DNA of 64,000 nt from positions 17,520 through 81,519 of the forward strand of contig JAJFIC010000034.1 of the NCBI GenBank assembly GCA_021775315.1. The letters run 5' to 3'. This DNA is from Paracoccaceae bacterium. Lineage in GTDB: Bacteria; Pseudomonadota; Alphaproteobacteria; Rhodobacterales; Rhodobacteraceae. Below are positions 30,259 through 38,807 of this stretch, piece by piece. Each line of letters opens with the position of its first letter. Position 1 is the first letter of the stretch. A program made the translations under genes and the position numbers. The notes beneath the pieces were generated by a model. That model saw only the letters and a list, made by a program, of their open reading frames with translations. It searched no databases and was not told the origin of the DNA.

Positions 30259-31578
30259 ATGACGACGTCATACGACGCTGAATTCATGTATGCGCGCGAG
30301 GCTGAAACTATGCCCCGTGCGGCGCTCTGGGATTTGCAGGTCGAACGGTTGCGCTGGACGCTGAACCGGGCTTACGATCATGTTCCGCACTACAAACGCG
30401 CCTTTGACAAGGCTGGCGTTCGACCTGATTGTCTGAACACGCTCAACGATTTGCAACATTTCCCGTTCACCGTGAAAACCGATCTGCGCGATAATTATCC
30501 GTTTGATATTTTTGCGACACCAGTGGGCGACTTGGCGCGATTGCATGCCTCATCCGGCACAACGGGCAAGCCGACCGTTGTGGGTTACACGGCCGGGGAT
30601 TTGGATCGCTGGTCGGATCTGGCTGCGCGATCACTGGCGGCGGCGGGTGCGCGGCCGCATGACATTGTTCATAACGCTTATGGGTACGGTCTTTTCACCG
30701 GTGGTTTAGGCGCGCATTGCGGGGCCGAAAGACTGGGCTGTGTGGTTGTGCCGATTTCCGGCGGTGGGACTGAACGGCAGGTGACTCTGCTCAAGGATTT
30801 CAACCCGGCGATTTTGTGCGCGACCCCGTCCTATGCCCTGAACATCGCGGAAGTGGCGGAAAACATGGGCGTGGATATGGCGACCCTTCCGCTGCGCCGG
30901 GGGTTTTTTGGTGCCGAACCCTGGAGCGAAGGCATGCGAGCCGAACTCGATCAGCGGCTGGGCATAAAATCTGTAGATGTTTACGGCTTGTCAGAAATCA
31001 TGGGCCCCGGAGTTGCGTGTGAATGTGACGTGGCGCGTGATGGTTTGCACGGCTGGGAGGATCATTTCCTGTTTGAAATCATCGATCCTGACACACTGGA
31101 ATCTCTGCCAATGGGTGAAAGCGGAGAGTTGGTCATAACCTCGCTTACCAAAGAGGCAATGCCGATGATCCGGTATCGTACCCGCGATATTACGCGGCTG
31201 ACGGATGAACCCTGTGCCTGCGGGCGTACGCATTTGCGGATCAAGCGGGTCACCGGGCGGGATGATGACATGATGATCATTCGTGGCGTTAATGTTTTCC
31301 CGTCACAGATTGAATCCGTGCTGGTCGGGTTGGACGGCCTTGCGCCGCATTACCTGATCCGGTTGTTCAAAGACGGCCCGCTGGATGCCATTGCGCTGGA
31401 TGTTGAACTCTGCCCGGATGTGCCCGAGGATGACAAGACCCTTGCGGCCAAGGCTGCGGACGTTCGCCACCATATCAAATCCATCATCGGTGTAACCTGT
31501 CAGGTTACGGCCAAGCGCTCCGGTGAATTGCCAAGGTCTGAAGGCAAAGCCGTGCGGGTGGTTGATACGCGCGTTTAG
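30259..31578 (+). CDS. paaK: Phenylacetate-CoA ligase
   Basis: 439-residue PaaK-type ligase that activates phenylacetate with ATP and CoA. Features are LHASSGTTGKPTVVGYT near residue 95, DVYGLSEIMGPG near 240, CACGRTHLRIKRVTGRDDDMMIIRGVNVFPSQIE around 315-350 and the C-terminal SEGKAVRVVDTR. It lies 40 bp after the padC-padD fusion behind AAAGGAG, which fits a PadJ role as the first step of anaerobic phenylacetate oxidation. The related aerobic hybrid paa genes are not present here. Its stop overlaps the stop of the convergent kinase gene by 4 bp. Confidence 0.9.
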   Translation: MTTSYDAEFMYAREAETMPRAALWDLQVERLRWTLNRAYDHVPHYKRAFDKAGVRPDCLNTLNDLQHFPFTVKTDLRDNYPFDIFATPVGDLARLHASSGTTGKPTVVGYTAGDLDRWSDLAARSLAAAGARPHDIVHNAYGYGLFTGGLGAHCGAERLGCVVVPISGGGTERQVTLLKDFNPAILCATPSYALNIAEVAENMGVDMATLPLRRGFFGAEPWSEGMRAELDQRLGIKSVDVYGLSEIMGPGVACECDVARDGLHGWEDHFLFEIIDPDTLESLPMGESGELVITSLTKEAMPMIRYRTRDITRLTDEPCACGRTHLRIKRVTGRDDDMMIIRGVNVFPSQIESVLVGLDGLAPHYLIRLFKDGPLDAIALDVELCPDVPEDDKTLAAKAADVRHHIKSIIGVTCQVTAKRSGELPRSEGKAVRVVDTRV

Positions 31579-32879
31579 GCTGTTGCAAGTGCGGGTTCGG
31601 CGCCCGCGGTTTCCAGTTCCAGATCGAAATAAAACGCGGTTCCGACGCCGATCTGGCTTTCAAATCCAATGGTTCCGCCGTGTTTTTCGACAATAGACTT
31701 GGTGATGTTCAGACCAAGACCAGAGCCAGTTTTCTGGCGTGTGTCGGACGTATCTGCCTGGGTAAACCTGTCAAAAATCGTGTTTTTCGCCTTTTCCGGT
31801 ATTCCCTGCCCCTGATCCTGAACCAATACGCGCACATTGGGTTCATCAATCACAAGGGAAACGACAACCTTGCCACCTTTGTTGGAAAACTTGACGGCGT
31901 TGGAAATCAGGTTGGCCATGACCTGCATTAACCGCCCGTGATCGCCATGGACATAAACCGGATGACCAACAGCCGGGGCGATGATCGAAACCTCATACCC
32001 GTCGGCGTAACCCTGACAGGATTCGACCGCTTCGCTAATAAGCGTTGTCAGGTCTGTCTGGCACATGTTGAACAGCATTTGCCCGGATTCAAGTTGTTCG
32101 AGGTCAAGCAGATCGTTGACCAGTGACATCAGCCTGTCACCGTTTCGCCTGGCAATATCAATCAGGTTTTTGGCTTTGTCCGGGACACGCCCTGTGGCAC
32201 CTGCTGTGATCAGATCAAGCGAGCCTTTGATGGATGTTAGTGGTGTTTTCAGCTCGTGACTTATCAGGGAAATGAATTGATTTTTTGCTGTTTCCACCGC
32301 CATGCGTTCGGTTATGTCCTGAACCGTTCCCATGGATTTTACCGGGTTTCCTTTGGCATCAAATTCGGTCGAGCATCGTTCTTCCAGCCATTTGACGCGC
32401 CCGCCTTTGGCGAAAATGCGATGGGTCGATATATATGGCTGCCGAGTTTCCAGTGATTGGGTATAGGCGGCGCGGACCCCCTCTAAATCATCGGGATGAA
32501 TGGCGTTCAGGAAAAAATCCTGGGTGCCGCGAAATTCCTCGGGGGTAATTTCAAAGATGCGGTAGGCCTCAGGTGTCCATTTCAGTTCGTCCCTTATCAG
32601 GTCCAGTTCCCACGAGCCGATGTTGCCGACGCGCTGGGCCTCTTCAAACCGGGTGTTTTGGATGCGCAGCAATTCTTCGTTGCGGCCACGTTCCAGCACA
32701 AAAGGGCGCACGGCCCAGAAATAGATGATCGGACTCGCCAACAGAACCAGAACGATTGCGTCAAGCGCGGGAAGAAGCCAAAAATTCTGCGCAGTGGCTG
32801 CATGAAACCCATCAGGCAACGCTGGAATGACAAGCATTATAGCGGTTTCAACAACGATCAGCGTCAGGGCGACGCGCAA
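31575..32879 (-). CDS. Membrane-bound PAS-domain sensor histidine kinase (orphan)
   Basis: It has two N-terminal membrane segments (about residues 3-18 and 32-58) with a very short loop. A PAS/PAC domain follows (residues ~75-190, containing NIGSWELDLIRDELKWTPEAY). A HisKA domain carries the phospho-acceptor His in ISHELKTPLTSIKG, and the HATPase domain carries NLISNAVKFS, DQGQGIPEKAK and GSGLGLNITKSIVEKHGG. No response-regulator gene is adjacent. The start is uncertain: TTG 32879 gives 434 residues but has no clear ribosome-binding site, and the frame is open to 32919 without a standard ATG/GTG. It could sense membrane or redox state for the aromatic cluster, but this is unproven. Confidence 0.85.
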   Translation of the reverse strand: MRVALTLIVVETAIMLVIPALPDGFHAATAQNFWLLPALDAIVLVLLASPIIYFWAVRPFVLERGRNEELLRIQNTRFEEAQRVGNIGSWELDLIRDELKWTPEAYRIFEITPEEFRGTQDFFLNAIHPDDLEGVRAAYTQSLETRQPYISTHRIFAKGGRVKWLEERCSTEFDAKGNPVKSMGTVQDITERMAVETAKNQFISLISHELKTPLTSIKGSLDLITAGATGRVPDKAKNLIDIARRNGDRLMSLVNDLLDLEQLESGQMLFNMCQTDLTTLISEAVESCQGYADGYEVSIIAPAVGHPVYVHGDHGRLMQVMANLISNAVKFSNKGGKVVVSLVIDEPNVRVLVQDQGQGIPEKAKNTIFDRFTQADTSDTRQKTGSGLGLNITKSIVEKHGGTIGFESQIGVGTAFYFDLELETAGAEPALATA

Positions 32880-33020
32880 AATAAATGGCGGATTCTGTAT
32901 TATGACTGCTCCCTGTTAAGGGCTTGTGCCAGTTCTGCGAGGCTGCCCTTTTGCGCAACTATATTCCATTATGCTTATTTTTGTAAGTATTAACTGGGTC
33001 AGCCAGTCTGCAATGGAAAC

Positions 33021-33046
33021 GGCCCGCACAAACAAATGGGCGGGTC
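33021..33046 (-). terminator. Possible terminator after korB
   Basis: GGCCCGC (33021-33027) can pair with GCGGGTC (33040-33046) with one G-U pair around a 12-nt loop. On the minus strand it lies 66 bp after the korB stop, but the following T stretch is poor. The rest of the 232-bp gap 32880-33111 shows no gene. Confidence 0.3.
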
Positions 33047-33111
33047 GCATTTTATGTCAGTGAGGTCAATGCCTTGCGGTTTTAGCGCGCAGATGTTCCG
33101 TGCGCCCTTGA

Positions 33112-33936
33112 CTAGACTTCGAACGCCGTTTCCAGTGGCGCAATGTCGCCCAATTCGTCAGAAACCTGTGCCTTGTAGGGCTTGCGATGGCCGCGATACA
33201 GGATGCCGGTATTCATACCATCGTCTGTCATGATCCGCCGCGCCGCCCGTCCCGGATCATCCGTTTCTTCGACCGATGCGGAATGTACCGTGTTTTTCCA
33301 TTCTTTTTCATCAGGGCGGAACGTGACGCAGGGGCTTAGGATTTCCACAAAGGAAAATCCGGGATGGTTGACCGCCTCGACCAGTGTTTTTGTCGTGGCT
33401 TTGATATTGCCGGAAAATTCACGGGCCACGAAATTCGCCCCTGATGCCAGTGCGATCACAAGAGGGTGGAACGGCGAAAGACCGGTGCCGCCCGGCGACA
33501 GCGCGCTATCCCAATCGGGTTCAGTGGTCGGCGAAGGCTGCCCTTTGGTCATGCCGTAAACCCGGTTATCCATGACCACATAGGTCATGTCGACGTTACG
33601 CCGACAGGCGTGCAGGAAATGGTTGCCGCCGATGGAAAACCCGTCGCCATCGCCGCTCATGACCAGCACCGTCAGATCGGGCCGGGCGACTTTCAATCCG
33701 GCGGACAATGCCAGTGAGCGGCCATGCACCCCGTGAAACCCATAGCAGTTGGTATAGGCCGGAATGCGCGACGAACACCCGATGCCGGACACAACGGCGA
33801 TGTCTTCCGGCGCGCGGCCCAGTTCCACAAGTGCTTTGGTTATGGACATCAGAACATGGAAATCACCGCAACCGGGGCACCAGATCGGATCAACGTTTGA
33901 TTTATAGTCTTTGGCTTTAAACTGCGGCGCGTTCAT
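33112..33936 (-). CDS. korB: 2-oxoacid:ferredoxin oxidoreductase, beta subunit (KorB-like)
   Basis: Thiamine-diphosphate-binding subunit, 274 residues. The N-terminal WCPGCGDFHVL, the GIGCSSRIP segment and GDGDGFSIGGNHFLHACRRN, where the GDG metal/TPP motif sits, are characteristic. With KorA it would oxidise 2-oxoglutarate (or another 2-oxoacid) to the acyl-CoA and reduce ferredoxin. In Thauera aromatica this two-subunit enzyme regenerates the reduced ferredoxin consumed by benzoyl-CoA reductase. It is translationally coupled to korA (4-bp overlap) and divergent from the had-bcr operon. Confidence 0.9.
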   Translation of the reverse strand: MNAPQFKAKDYKSNVDPIWCPGCGDFHVLMSITKALVELGRAPEDIAVVSGIGCSSRIPAYTNCYGFHGVHGRSLALSAGLKVARPDLTVLVMSGDGDGFSIGGNHFLHACRRNVDMTYVVMDNRVYGMTKGQPSPTTEPDWDSALSPGGTGLSPFHPLVIALASGANFVAREFSGNIKATTKTLVEAVNHPGFSFVEILSPCVTFRPDEKEWKNTVHSASVEETDDPGRAARRIMTDDGMNTGILYRGHRKPYKAQVSDELGDIAPLETAFEV

Positions 33937-35684
33937 GATGTTTTCCTATCAGAGATCAGGGCACGTATCTGGGCGGCGATTTCTTCTGGGCCGATCAGGT
34001 TTGGCCCTTCACGGTGGAATTGGTGAACCTCTCCGGGCAAGTCCATGTAGGACCGGACGTGGCGATAAAATTGGCCGGTGTGGTTCTGTTCGATCACCAA
34101 AACTTGCGTGGCCCCCTCTAAGGCTTTTTCGACAGCGTCGATCGGGAAGGGCGAGATTTGACGCAAGGCCACGAGGCGCACGTTGATGCCTTCACTTTTC
34201 AGGGAATTTTGCGCCTCGCTGGCAGGGCCGGACATTGAGCCCCACGTCAGGATGACAGTGTCGCCTTCGCCATCGGTCAGGCCCCAGTGATCGCCAAAGT
34301 TGAACGCGTCGATTTTGTCCCGGCGTTTGTCCATCTGTTCCTTTTGGTCCGATTGCTTGCTGGACGGTGTGCCGCGCACAGTATGGGTCAGACCGTCGGC
34401 AGTGTATTGGCCGCCCTTCACCCCCGGAATTGCCATCGGAGAAACGCCGCCAGCGGTCAATGCATAACGGGTGTAAACCTCGTCCTCGACCGGTTGCCAG
34501 GTTTTTCGGTTGGCGAAAAAGGCGACATCGGCGGGGCGTTCGATCAAAACGCGGGCTTGCCCCAGCGACTGATCCGACAACACGATGACCGGGGTTTGTA
34601 AGGCTTCGGCGATATGCACCGCCCATTGGGTTGTGAACAGACAGTCAGCCACGCTAAGCGGGGCAACCACCACATGCGGGGCGTCGCCGTGAAAGCCATA
34701 GACCGCGATGTTGAGATCTGATTGTTCGGATTTGGTGGCTATGCCGGTCGATGGTCCGGCGCGCATCACATCAACCACAACGATTGGCACTTCGGCGGCT
34801 GCGGCCAGCCCCAGACTTTCCATCATCAGGGCCAGACCTGGCCCCGACGTGGCGGTGATTGAAGGGCGGCCACCGAAAGAGGCGCCGATGATCATGTTGA
34901 TGGATGATAATTCATCCTCGGCCTGAACCAAAGCGCCGCCAATGCTTGCCAGCGACGGTGCAAGCCATTCCAGAACCTCGGTCGCGGGGGTGATCGGATA
35001 GGCCGCGGCAAAGCGAACGCCGCCGCGCACGGCCCCCATTCCCACGGCTTCATTTCCGGTAATCAGCCAGCGTTTTTCGTCTGGAATCGGTGATGGCTTT
35101 AAGGTGTAGGATTGTTCGTATTCAGCCGCCTGCGCCATGCCGGTGCGAATGCAATCCCGACCGGCAGCCACGACAGCATTGCCCTTGTTCGATAGTTTGT
35201 CGGTCACTACCGCCATCAGGCTTTCCAGAGACAACCCGATCAGACCGGCAACAAGGCCAACGGAAATCATGTTTTCCCGACCGCCGGGAATGTTGGCGGC
35301 AAGTTCTTTCAAGGCGCAATTATGGATCGTTGTGTCGTTTTCGCTAAGGGCCTTTGGCACCGCTCCGGATGCGGGGTCGGCAACAACCACACCGTCAGCG
35401 GAAACAGGCATGTCAGCGATAAAGCGGTCCGCGTTTTTCCAGTCGATTGCGACCAGAATGTCGAATTCTTTGCTCATGCAGACCGCCGGACTGGTGGCAA
35501 GGCGAACCAGCGCCGCCGCTTCACCGCCGCGTATTTGCGGCCCGACCGAACGGTTCAGCAAGCCATACCAACCGGCACGGCCTGCGGCCTCAAGCAGGAT
35601 AGAACCAGCCGTGATTGCGCCGGCACCGCCTGTGCCGACAATGGCAAAAGAAACGCTTTCACGCATGGGTACTAAAGAGGACAT
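33933..35684 (-). CDS. korA: 2-oxoacid:ferredoxin oxidoreductase, alpha subunit with fused gamma domain (KorA-like)
   Basis: 583 residues. The N-terminal ~180 residues form the gamma domain (VGTGGAGAITAGSILLEAA, GPQIRGGEAAALVR). Residues from ~200 are the pyrimidine-binding alpha domain (GNEAVGMGAVRGGVRFAAAYPITPATEVLEW, ATSGPGLALMMESLG), followed by the C-terminal transketolase-like domain. This fused architecture and its size match the two-subunit KorAB type. No ferredoxin-like delta domain is present, so the ferredoxin at 43470 is the likely acceptor. The divergent promoter region shared with had contains a GTAC-type motif and an inverted repeat. Confidence 0.9.
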   Translation of the reverse strand: MSSLVPMRESVSFAIVGTGGAGAITAGSILLEAAGRAGWYGLLNRSVGPQIRGGEAAALVRLATSPAVCMSKEFDILVAIDWKNADRFIADMPVSADGVVVADPASGAVPKALSENDTTIHNCALKELAANIPGGRENMISVGLVAGLIGLSLESLMAVVTDKLSNKGNAVVAAGRDCIRTGMAQAAEYEQSYTLKPSPIPDEKRWLITGNEAVGMGAVRGGVRFAAAYPITPATEVLEWLAPSLASIGGALVQAEDELSSINMIIGASFGGRPSITATSGPGLALMMESLGLAAAAEVPIVVVDVMRAGPSTGIATKSEQSDLNIAVYGFHGDAPHVVVAPLSVADCLFTTQWAVHIAEALQTPVIVLSDQSLGQARVLIERPADVAFFANRKTWQPVEDEVYTRYALTAGGVSPMAIPGVKGGQYTADGLTHTVRGTPSSKQSDQKEQMDKRRDKIDAFNFGDHWGLTDGEGDTVILTWGSMSGPASEAQNSLKSEGINVRLVALRQISPFPIDAVEKALEGATQVLVIEQNHTGQFYRHVRSYMDLPGEVHQFHREGPNLIGPEEIAAQIRALISDRKTS

Positions 35685-35772
35685 GGCGGTTCCGATCCTG
35701 TTTCTGACGGCGATTTCGCGATCTGTGGGAAATCCTGTCTGGTTTGCCTATTGACGTAAAAGAAGTATTAGC

Positions 35773-35784
35773 GTACCAATTTAC
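35773..35784. promoter_or_regulatory. GTAC-type regulatory motif, copy e (korA/had divergent promoter)
   Basis: GTACCAATTTAC lies 63 bp before the had ATG and 88 bp before the korA ATG. It is the most divergent of the five copies, keeping GTAC and the final TAC. Confidence 0.45.
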
Positions 35785-35796
35785 GGTAATAGGGAT

Positions 35797-35822
35797 TAAG
35801 AGCCCTGTCAACAAGGCTCTTA
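35797..35822. promoter_or_regulatory. Inverted repeat in the had leader region
   Basis: TAAGAGCC (35797-35804) and GGCTCTTA (35815-35822) form a perfect 8-bp inverted repeat around 10 bp, ending 25 bp before the had ATG. It could be a second operator or a 5'-UTR hairpin of the bcr operon mRNA. Confidence 0.5.
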
Positions 35823-35847
35823 CACCCGTCAAACCGGGAGAAACACA

Positions 35848-36912
35848 ATGGCAAGACGCTGGGTCATGACATCGGGTGATGAACCGCTAAAGCTGGAACA
35901 GTTTTCGCCAGCCGCCCCTGCATCAGGCGAAGTTGTGGTTGAAATCGCCGGTTGTGGCGTTTGTCATACGGATCTTGGGTATTACTATGACGGTGTGCGC
36001 ACCAACCAGCCATTGCCATTGACGCTTGGCCACGAAATCAGCGGTATCGTCACCCAGACCGGCGAAGGCACTGAAAGCTGGATGGGCCAGACGGTTATCA
36101 TTCCGGCAGTCATGCCGTGCGGCGAATGCGATGCCTGCGCGCGTGGCAAAGGCACAATCTGCCGCGATCAAAAAATGCCCGGCAACGATATCGAAGGCGG
36201 CTTTGCCAGCCATATCACGGTTCCCGCATTGGGGCTTTGCCCGGTCGATGTTGACCGACTGGCAGCCGTCGGTCTGAAACTGGCCGATGTTTCCGTGGTC
36301 GCTGATGCGTTGACCACGCCTTATCAGGCGGCGGTGCAAGCGGGCATTGGCCCGGGTGATCTGGTGATTGTCAACGGTGTTGGCGGTGTTGGCGGTTATG
36401 CCGTTCAGGTGGCCGCAGCGATGGGCGCCACAGTTGTCGCGATTGATGTCGTGGCGGCAAAGCTGGAAGCGGTTGCCGAAAATGGTGCCTCGCTGACATT
36501 GAATGCACGCGATTATGATGGGCGGGCCCTTAAGGGCGCGATCATTGCTTTTGCCAAGGAAAACGACCTGCGCACCAGTGAATGGATCATCATGGAATGT
36601 TCCGGCACCGCTGTGGGTCAAAAGGCAGCCTTTGGTCTGCTGAACCACGGCGCGACCATGTGCGTCGTCGGCTTTACAATGGATAAGCTTGAGGTTCGCC
36701 TGTCCAATCTGATGGCCTTTCACGCCCGTCTTTTGGGCAATTGGGGATGCCCCCCAGAACTTTATCCCGGTGCCTTGGAGCTCGTCCTAAGTGGCAAGAT
36801 CAAACTGGCACCGTTTGTCGAACAGCATCCGCTGGATGATATCAACACCGTTTTTCAGGCCGTCCACGATGGCAAATTTGTCCGCCGCGCCATCATGGTC
36901 CCCGGTTCTTAA
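35848..36912 (+). CDS. had: 6-hydroxycyclohex-1-ene-1-carbonyl-CoA dehydrogenase
   Basis: Zinc-type alcohol dehydrogenase of 354 residues. The catalytic-zinc region is [15 protein letters not shown] plus LGHEISG; the structural-zinc Cys cluster is [15 protein letters not shown] near residues 92-106; the cofactor motif is [13 protein letters not shown] near 175. In the Thauera-type benzoyl-CoA pathway Had oxidises 6-hydroxycyclohex-1-ene-1-carbonyl-CoA to the 6-oxo compound with NAD+. The assignment depends partly on its place as first gene of had-oah-dch-bcr. The ATG follows GGGAGAAA. Confidence 0.9.
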   Translation: MARRWVMTSGDEPLKLEQFSPAAPASGEVVVEIAGCGVCHTDLGYYYDGVRTNQPLPLTLGHEISGIVTQTGEGTESWMGQTVIIPAVMPCGECDACARGKGTICRDQKMPGNDIEGGFASHITVPALGLCPVDVDRLAAVGLKLADVSVVADALTTPYQAAVQAGIGPGDLVIVNGVGGVGGYAVQVAAAMGATVVAIDVVAAKLEAVAENGASLTLNARDYDGRALKGAIIAFAKENDLRTSEWIIMECSGTAVGQKAAFGLLNHGATMCVVGFTMDKLEVRLSNLMAFHARLLGNWGCPPELYPGALELVLSGKIKLAPFVEQHPLDDINTVFQAVHDGKFVRRAIMVPGS

Positions 36913-36924
36913 AGGAGAATACCA

Positions 36925-38043
36925 ATGTCCGCTGATTTTGAATTCCTGCCGCATGATCTGGTTTCTGACGATACCCGCGAAGCCATCACAGACGGCGTGC
37001 TTTATGAAAAACGCCCGGCGAAAAACCCGGATGGATCAGTGGCCGAGGGGCTTTATAACGTTTGGATCACGCTGAATAATCCAAGCCAGTTCAATTCCTA
37101 CACCACGGATATGGTCAAATCGGTCATTCTGGCATTTCGGGCGGCGTCAAATTCGCGCGATGTGAATGCGGTTGTGTTCACGGCTGCCGGGGACAAGGCG
37201 TTTTGCACGGGTGGCAACACCAAGGAATACGCGGAATACTACGCAGGTCGCCCGCATGAATACCGCCAGTATATGCGCCTGTTCAACGACATGGTTTCGG
37301 CCATTCTGGGCTGTGACAAGCCGGTGATCTGCCGGGTTAATGGTATGCGCATCGGTGGCGGTCAGGAAATCGGCATGGCGTGTGATTTTTCAATCGCACA
37401 GGACATGGCGCGGTTTGGCCAAGCGGGGCCGAAACACGGCTCGGCTGCTATTGGTGGCTCAACAGATTTCTTGCCGGTGATGATCGGCTGTGAACAGGCG
37501 ATGAATTCTGGCGTTCTGTGCGAAAGCTTCACGGCGCAAAAGGCCCTGCGGTTGGGCATTCTGACGGACATCGTTCCGGGCCTGAAGATCGATGGTGAAT
37601 ATGTCGCCAACCCGATGGTCGAAACCGAAATGAAGACCGACATGATGGGGCGTCTGCTGCATGGCGAGTTGAAAACCGGCGATGCGTTGGCGGCAGGTAA
37701 GGCGCTGATGAAAACCGGTGAAATGGACTTGTCGGCCCTTGATGCCAAGGTCGAGGAATTATGCGCCAAACTGCTGCTGACATTCCCGGACTGCACCACG
37801 AAATCTGTCGAAGAGTTGCGTAAGCCCAAACTGAACGCCTGGAACGCCAACAAGGAAAACTCCCGCGCTTGGCTTAGCCTTAATATGATGACCGAGGCTA
37901 AAACCGGTTTCCGCGCCTTTAACGAAGGCAACCGCGAAGATGGTCGTGAAATCGATTTTGTCGCCCTGCGTCGCGAACTGGCCGAGGGTCAGAAATGGAA
38001 CGATGACTATATCGACAGCCTGATGCCGGGTGCGCGCAAATGA
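36925..38043 (+). CDS. oah: 6-oxocyclohex-1-ene-1-carbonyl-CoA hydrolase (ring opening)
   Basis: Crotonase-superfamily protein of 372 residues, longer than ordinary crotonases (~260), as expected for the ring-cleaving Oah. Landmarks are the N-terminal FLPHDLVSDDTREAITDGVLYEK region, FCTGGNTKEYAEYYAGRP near residue 95 and CRVNGMRIGGGQEIGMACDFSIA near 140-160. A long C-terminal extension rich in charged helices follows. It adds water and hydrolytically opens the ring to 3-hydroxypimeloyl-CoA. It lies 12 bp after had (AAAGGAGAA before the ATG) and overlaps dch by 4 bp. Confidence 0.92.
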   Translation: MSADFEFLPHDLVSDDTREAITDGVLYEKRPAKNPDGSVAEGLYNVWITLNNPSQFNSYTTDMVKSVILAFRAASNSRDVNAVVFTAAGDKAFCTGGNTKEYAEYYAGRPHEYRQYMRLFNDMVSAILGCDKPVICRVNGMRIGGGQEIGMACDFSIAQDMARFGQAGPKHGSAAIGGSTDFLPVMIGCEQAMNSGVLCESFTAQKALRLGILTDIVPGLKIDGEYVANPMVETEMKTDMMGRLLHGELKTGDALAAGKALMKTGEMDLSALDAKVEELCAKLLLTFPDCTTKSVEELRKPKLNAWNANKENSRAWLSLNMMTEAKTGFRAFNEGNREDGREIDFVALRRELAEGQKWNDDYIDSLMPGARK

Positions 38044-38807
38044 ACCAGCCGCTGGGCATATCACTGGCCAAAGATGGTGCTTTGCTGTGCTTGTCGCTGA
38101 ACCGGCCAAAGGCGAATATCGTCGACGCCGAAATGATTGCGGCACTTGATCAGGCGTTTGCCGATCATGCCGACAACGCTGATTTGTCGGCTGTTCTGTT
38201 AACTGCCGAAGGCCCGCATTTCAGTTTTGGCGCCAGTGTCGAAGAACACTTGCCCGAAAGCTGTGCTGCGATGTTGAAATCCCTGCACGCGCTGGTGCGC
38301 CGGATGTTGGAATTTCCGGTGCCTGTTCTTGTGGCCATTCAGGGCCAATGTCTTGGCGGCGGCCTAGAGGTCGCGATGGCGGGGCATCATCTGTTTGCGG
38401 CACCTGATGCCAATCTTGGGCAGCCTGAAATGATGCTTGGGGTGTTTGCGCCTGCCGCGTCTTGCCTGATGCCCGAACGGGTTGGACAGTCGCGCGCCGA
38501 AGATCTGCTTTATTCCGGACGGTCGGTTTCCGGCGATGAGGCCTTGCAAATCGGATTGGTTAATAGTGTTTCACCAGACCCAAAAGCCGCGGCAACTGCA
38601 TATTTCGACACACATCTGGCCGGTAAAAGCGCCAGTTCGTTGCGCATGGCCGTCAGGGCTGCGCGCGCGGCGTATAATGCACAGATGATCGCCCGCATTA
38701 ATGAAGTCGAAGACCTTTATCTGAACGACCTGATGTCAACCCGTGACGCAGTTGAGGGCCTAGAGGCCTTTATCGCGAAACGTCCAGCAAAGTGGGAAAA
38801 CAAATGA
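38040..38807 (+). CDS. dch: Cyclohexa-1,5-diene-1-carbonyl-CoA hydratase
   Basis: Crotonase-family hydratase of 255 residues that adds water to the dienoyl-CoA product of benzoyl-CoA reductase. Visible features are LNRPKANIVDAEM near the N-terminus, FSFGASVEEHLPE around residue 60 (oxyanion hole), IQGQCLGGGLEVAMAGHHL near 100-118 and LGQPEMMLGVFAP. The SFGASVEEHLP motif and the operon position separate it from ordinary enoyl-CoA hydratases. It is coupled on both sides by ATGA overlaps. Confidence 0.92.
   Translation: MNQPLGISLAKDGALLCLSLNRPKANIVDAEMIAALDQAFADHADNADLSAVLLTAEGPHFSFGASVEEHLPESCAAMLKSLHALVRRMLEFPVPVLVAIQGQCLGGGLEVAMAGHHLFAAPDANLGQPEMMLGVFAPAASCLMPERVGQSRAEDLLYSGRSVSGDEALQIGLVNSVSPDPKAAATAYFDTHLAGKSASSLRMAVRAARAAYNAQMIARINEVEDLYLNDLMSTRDAVEGLEAFIAKRPAKWENK

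Noticed and set aside
35685..35847. Looked for an FNR-type site (TTGAT-N4-ATCAA) controlling the bcr operon, here and in the other aromatic-cluster gaps.
   Set aside because: No convincing match was found in any intergenic gap from 18 to 48 kb.
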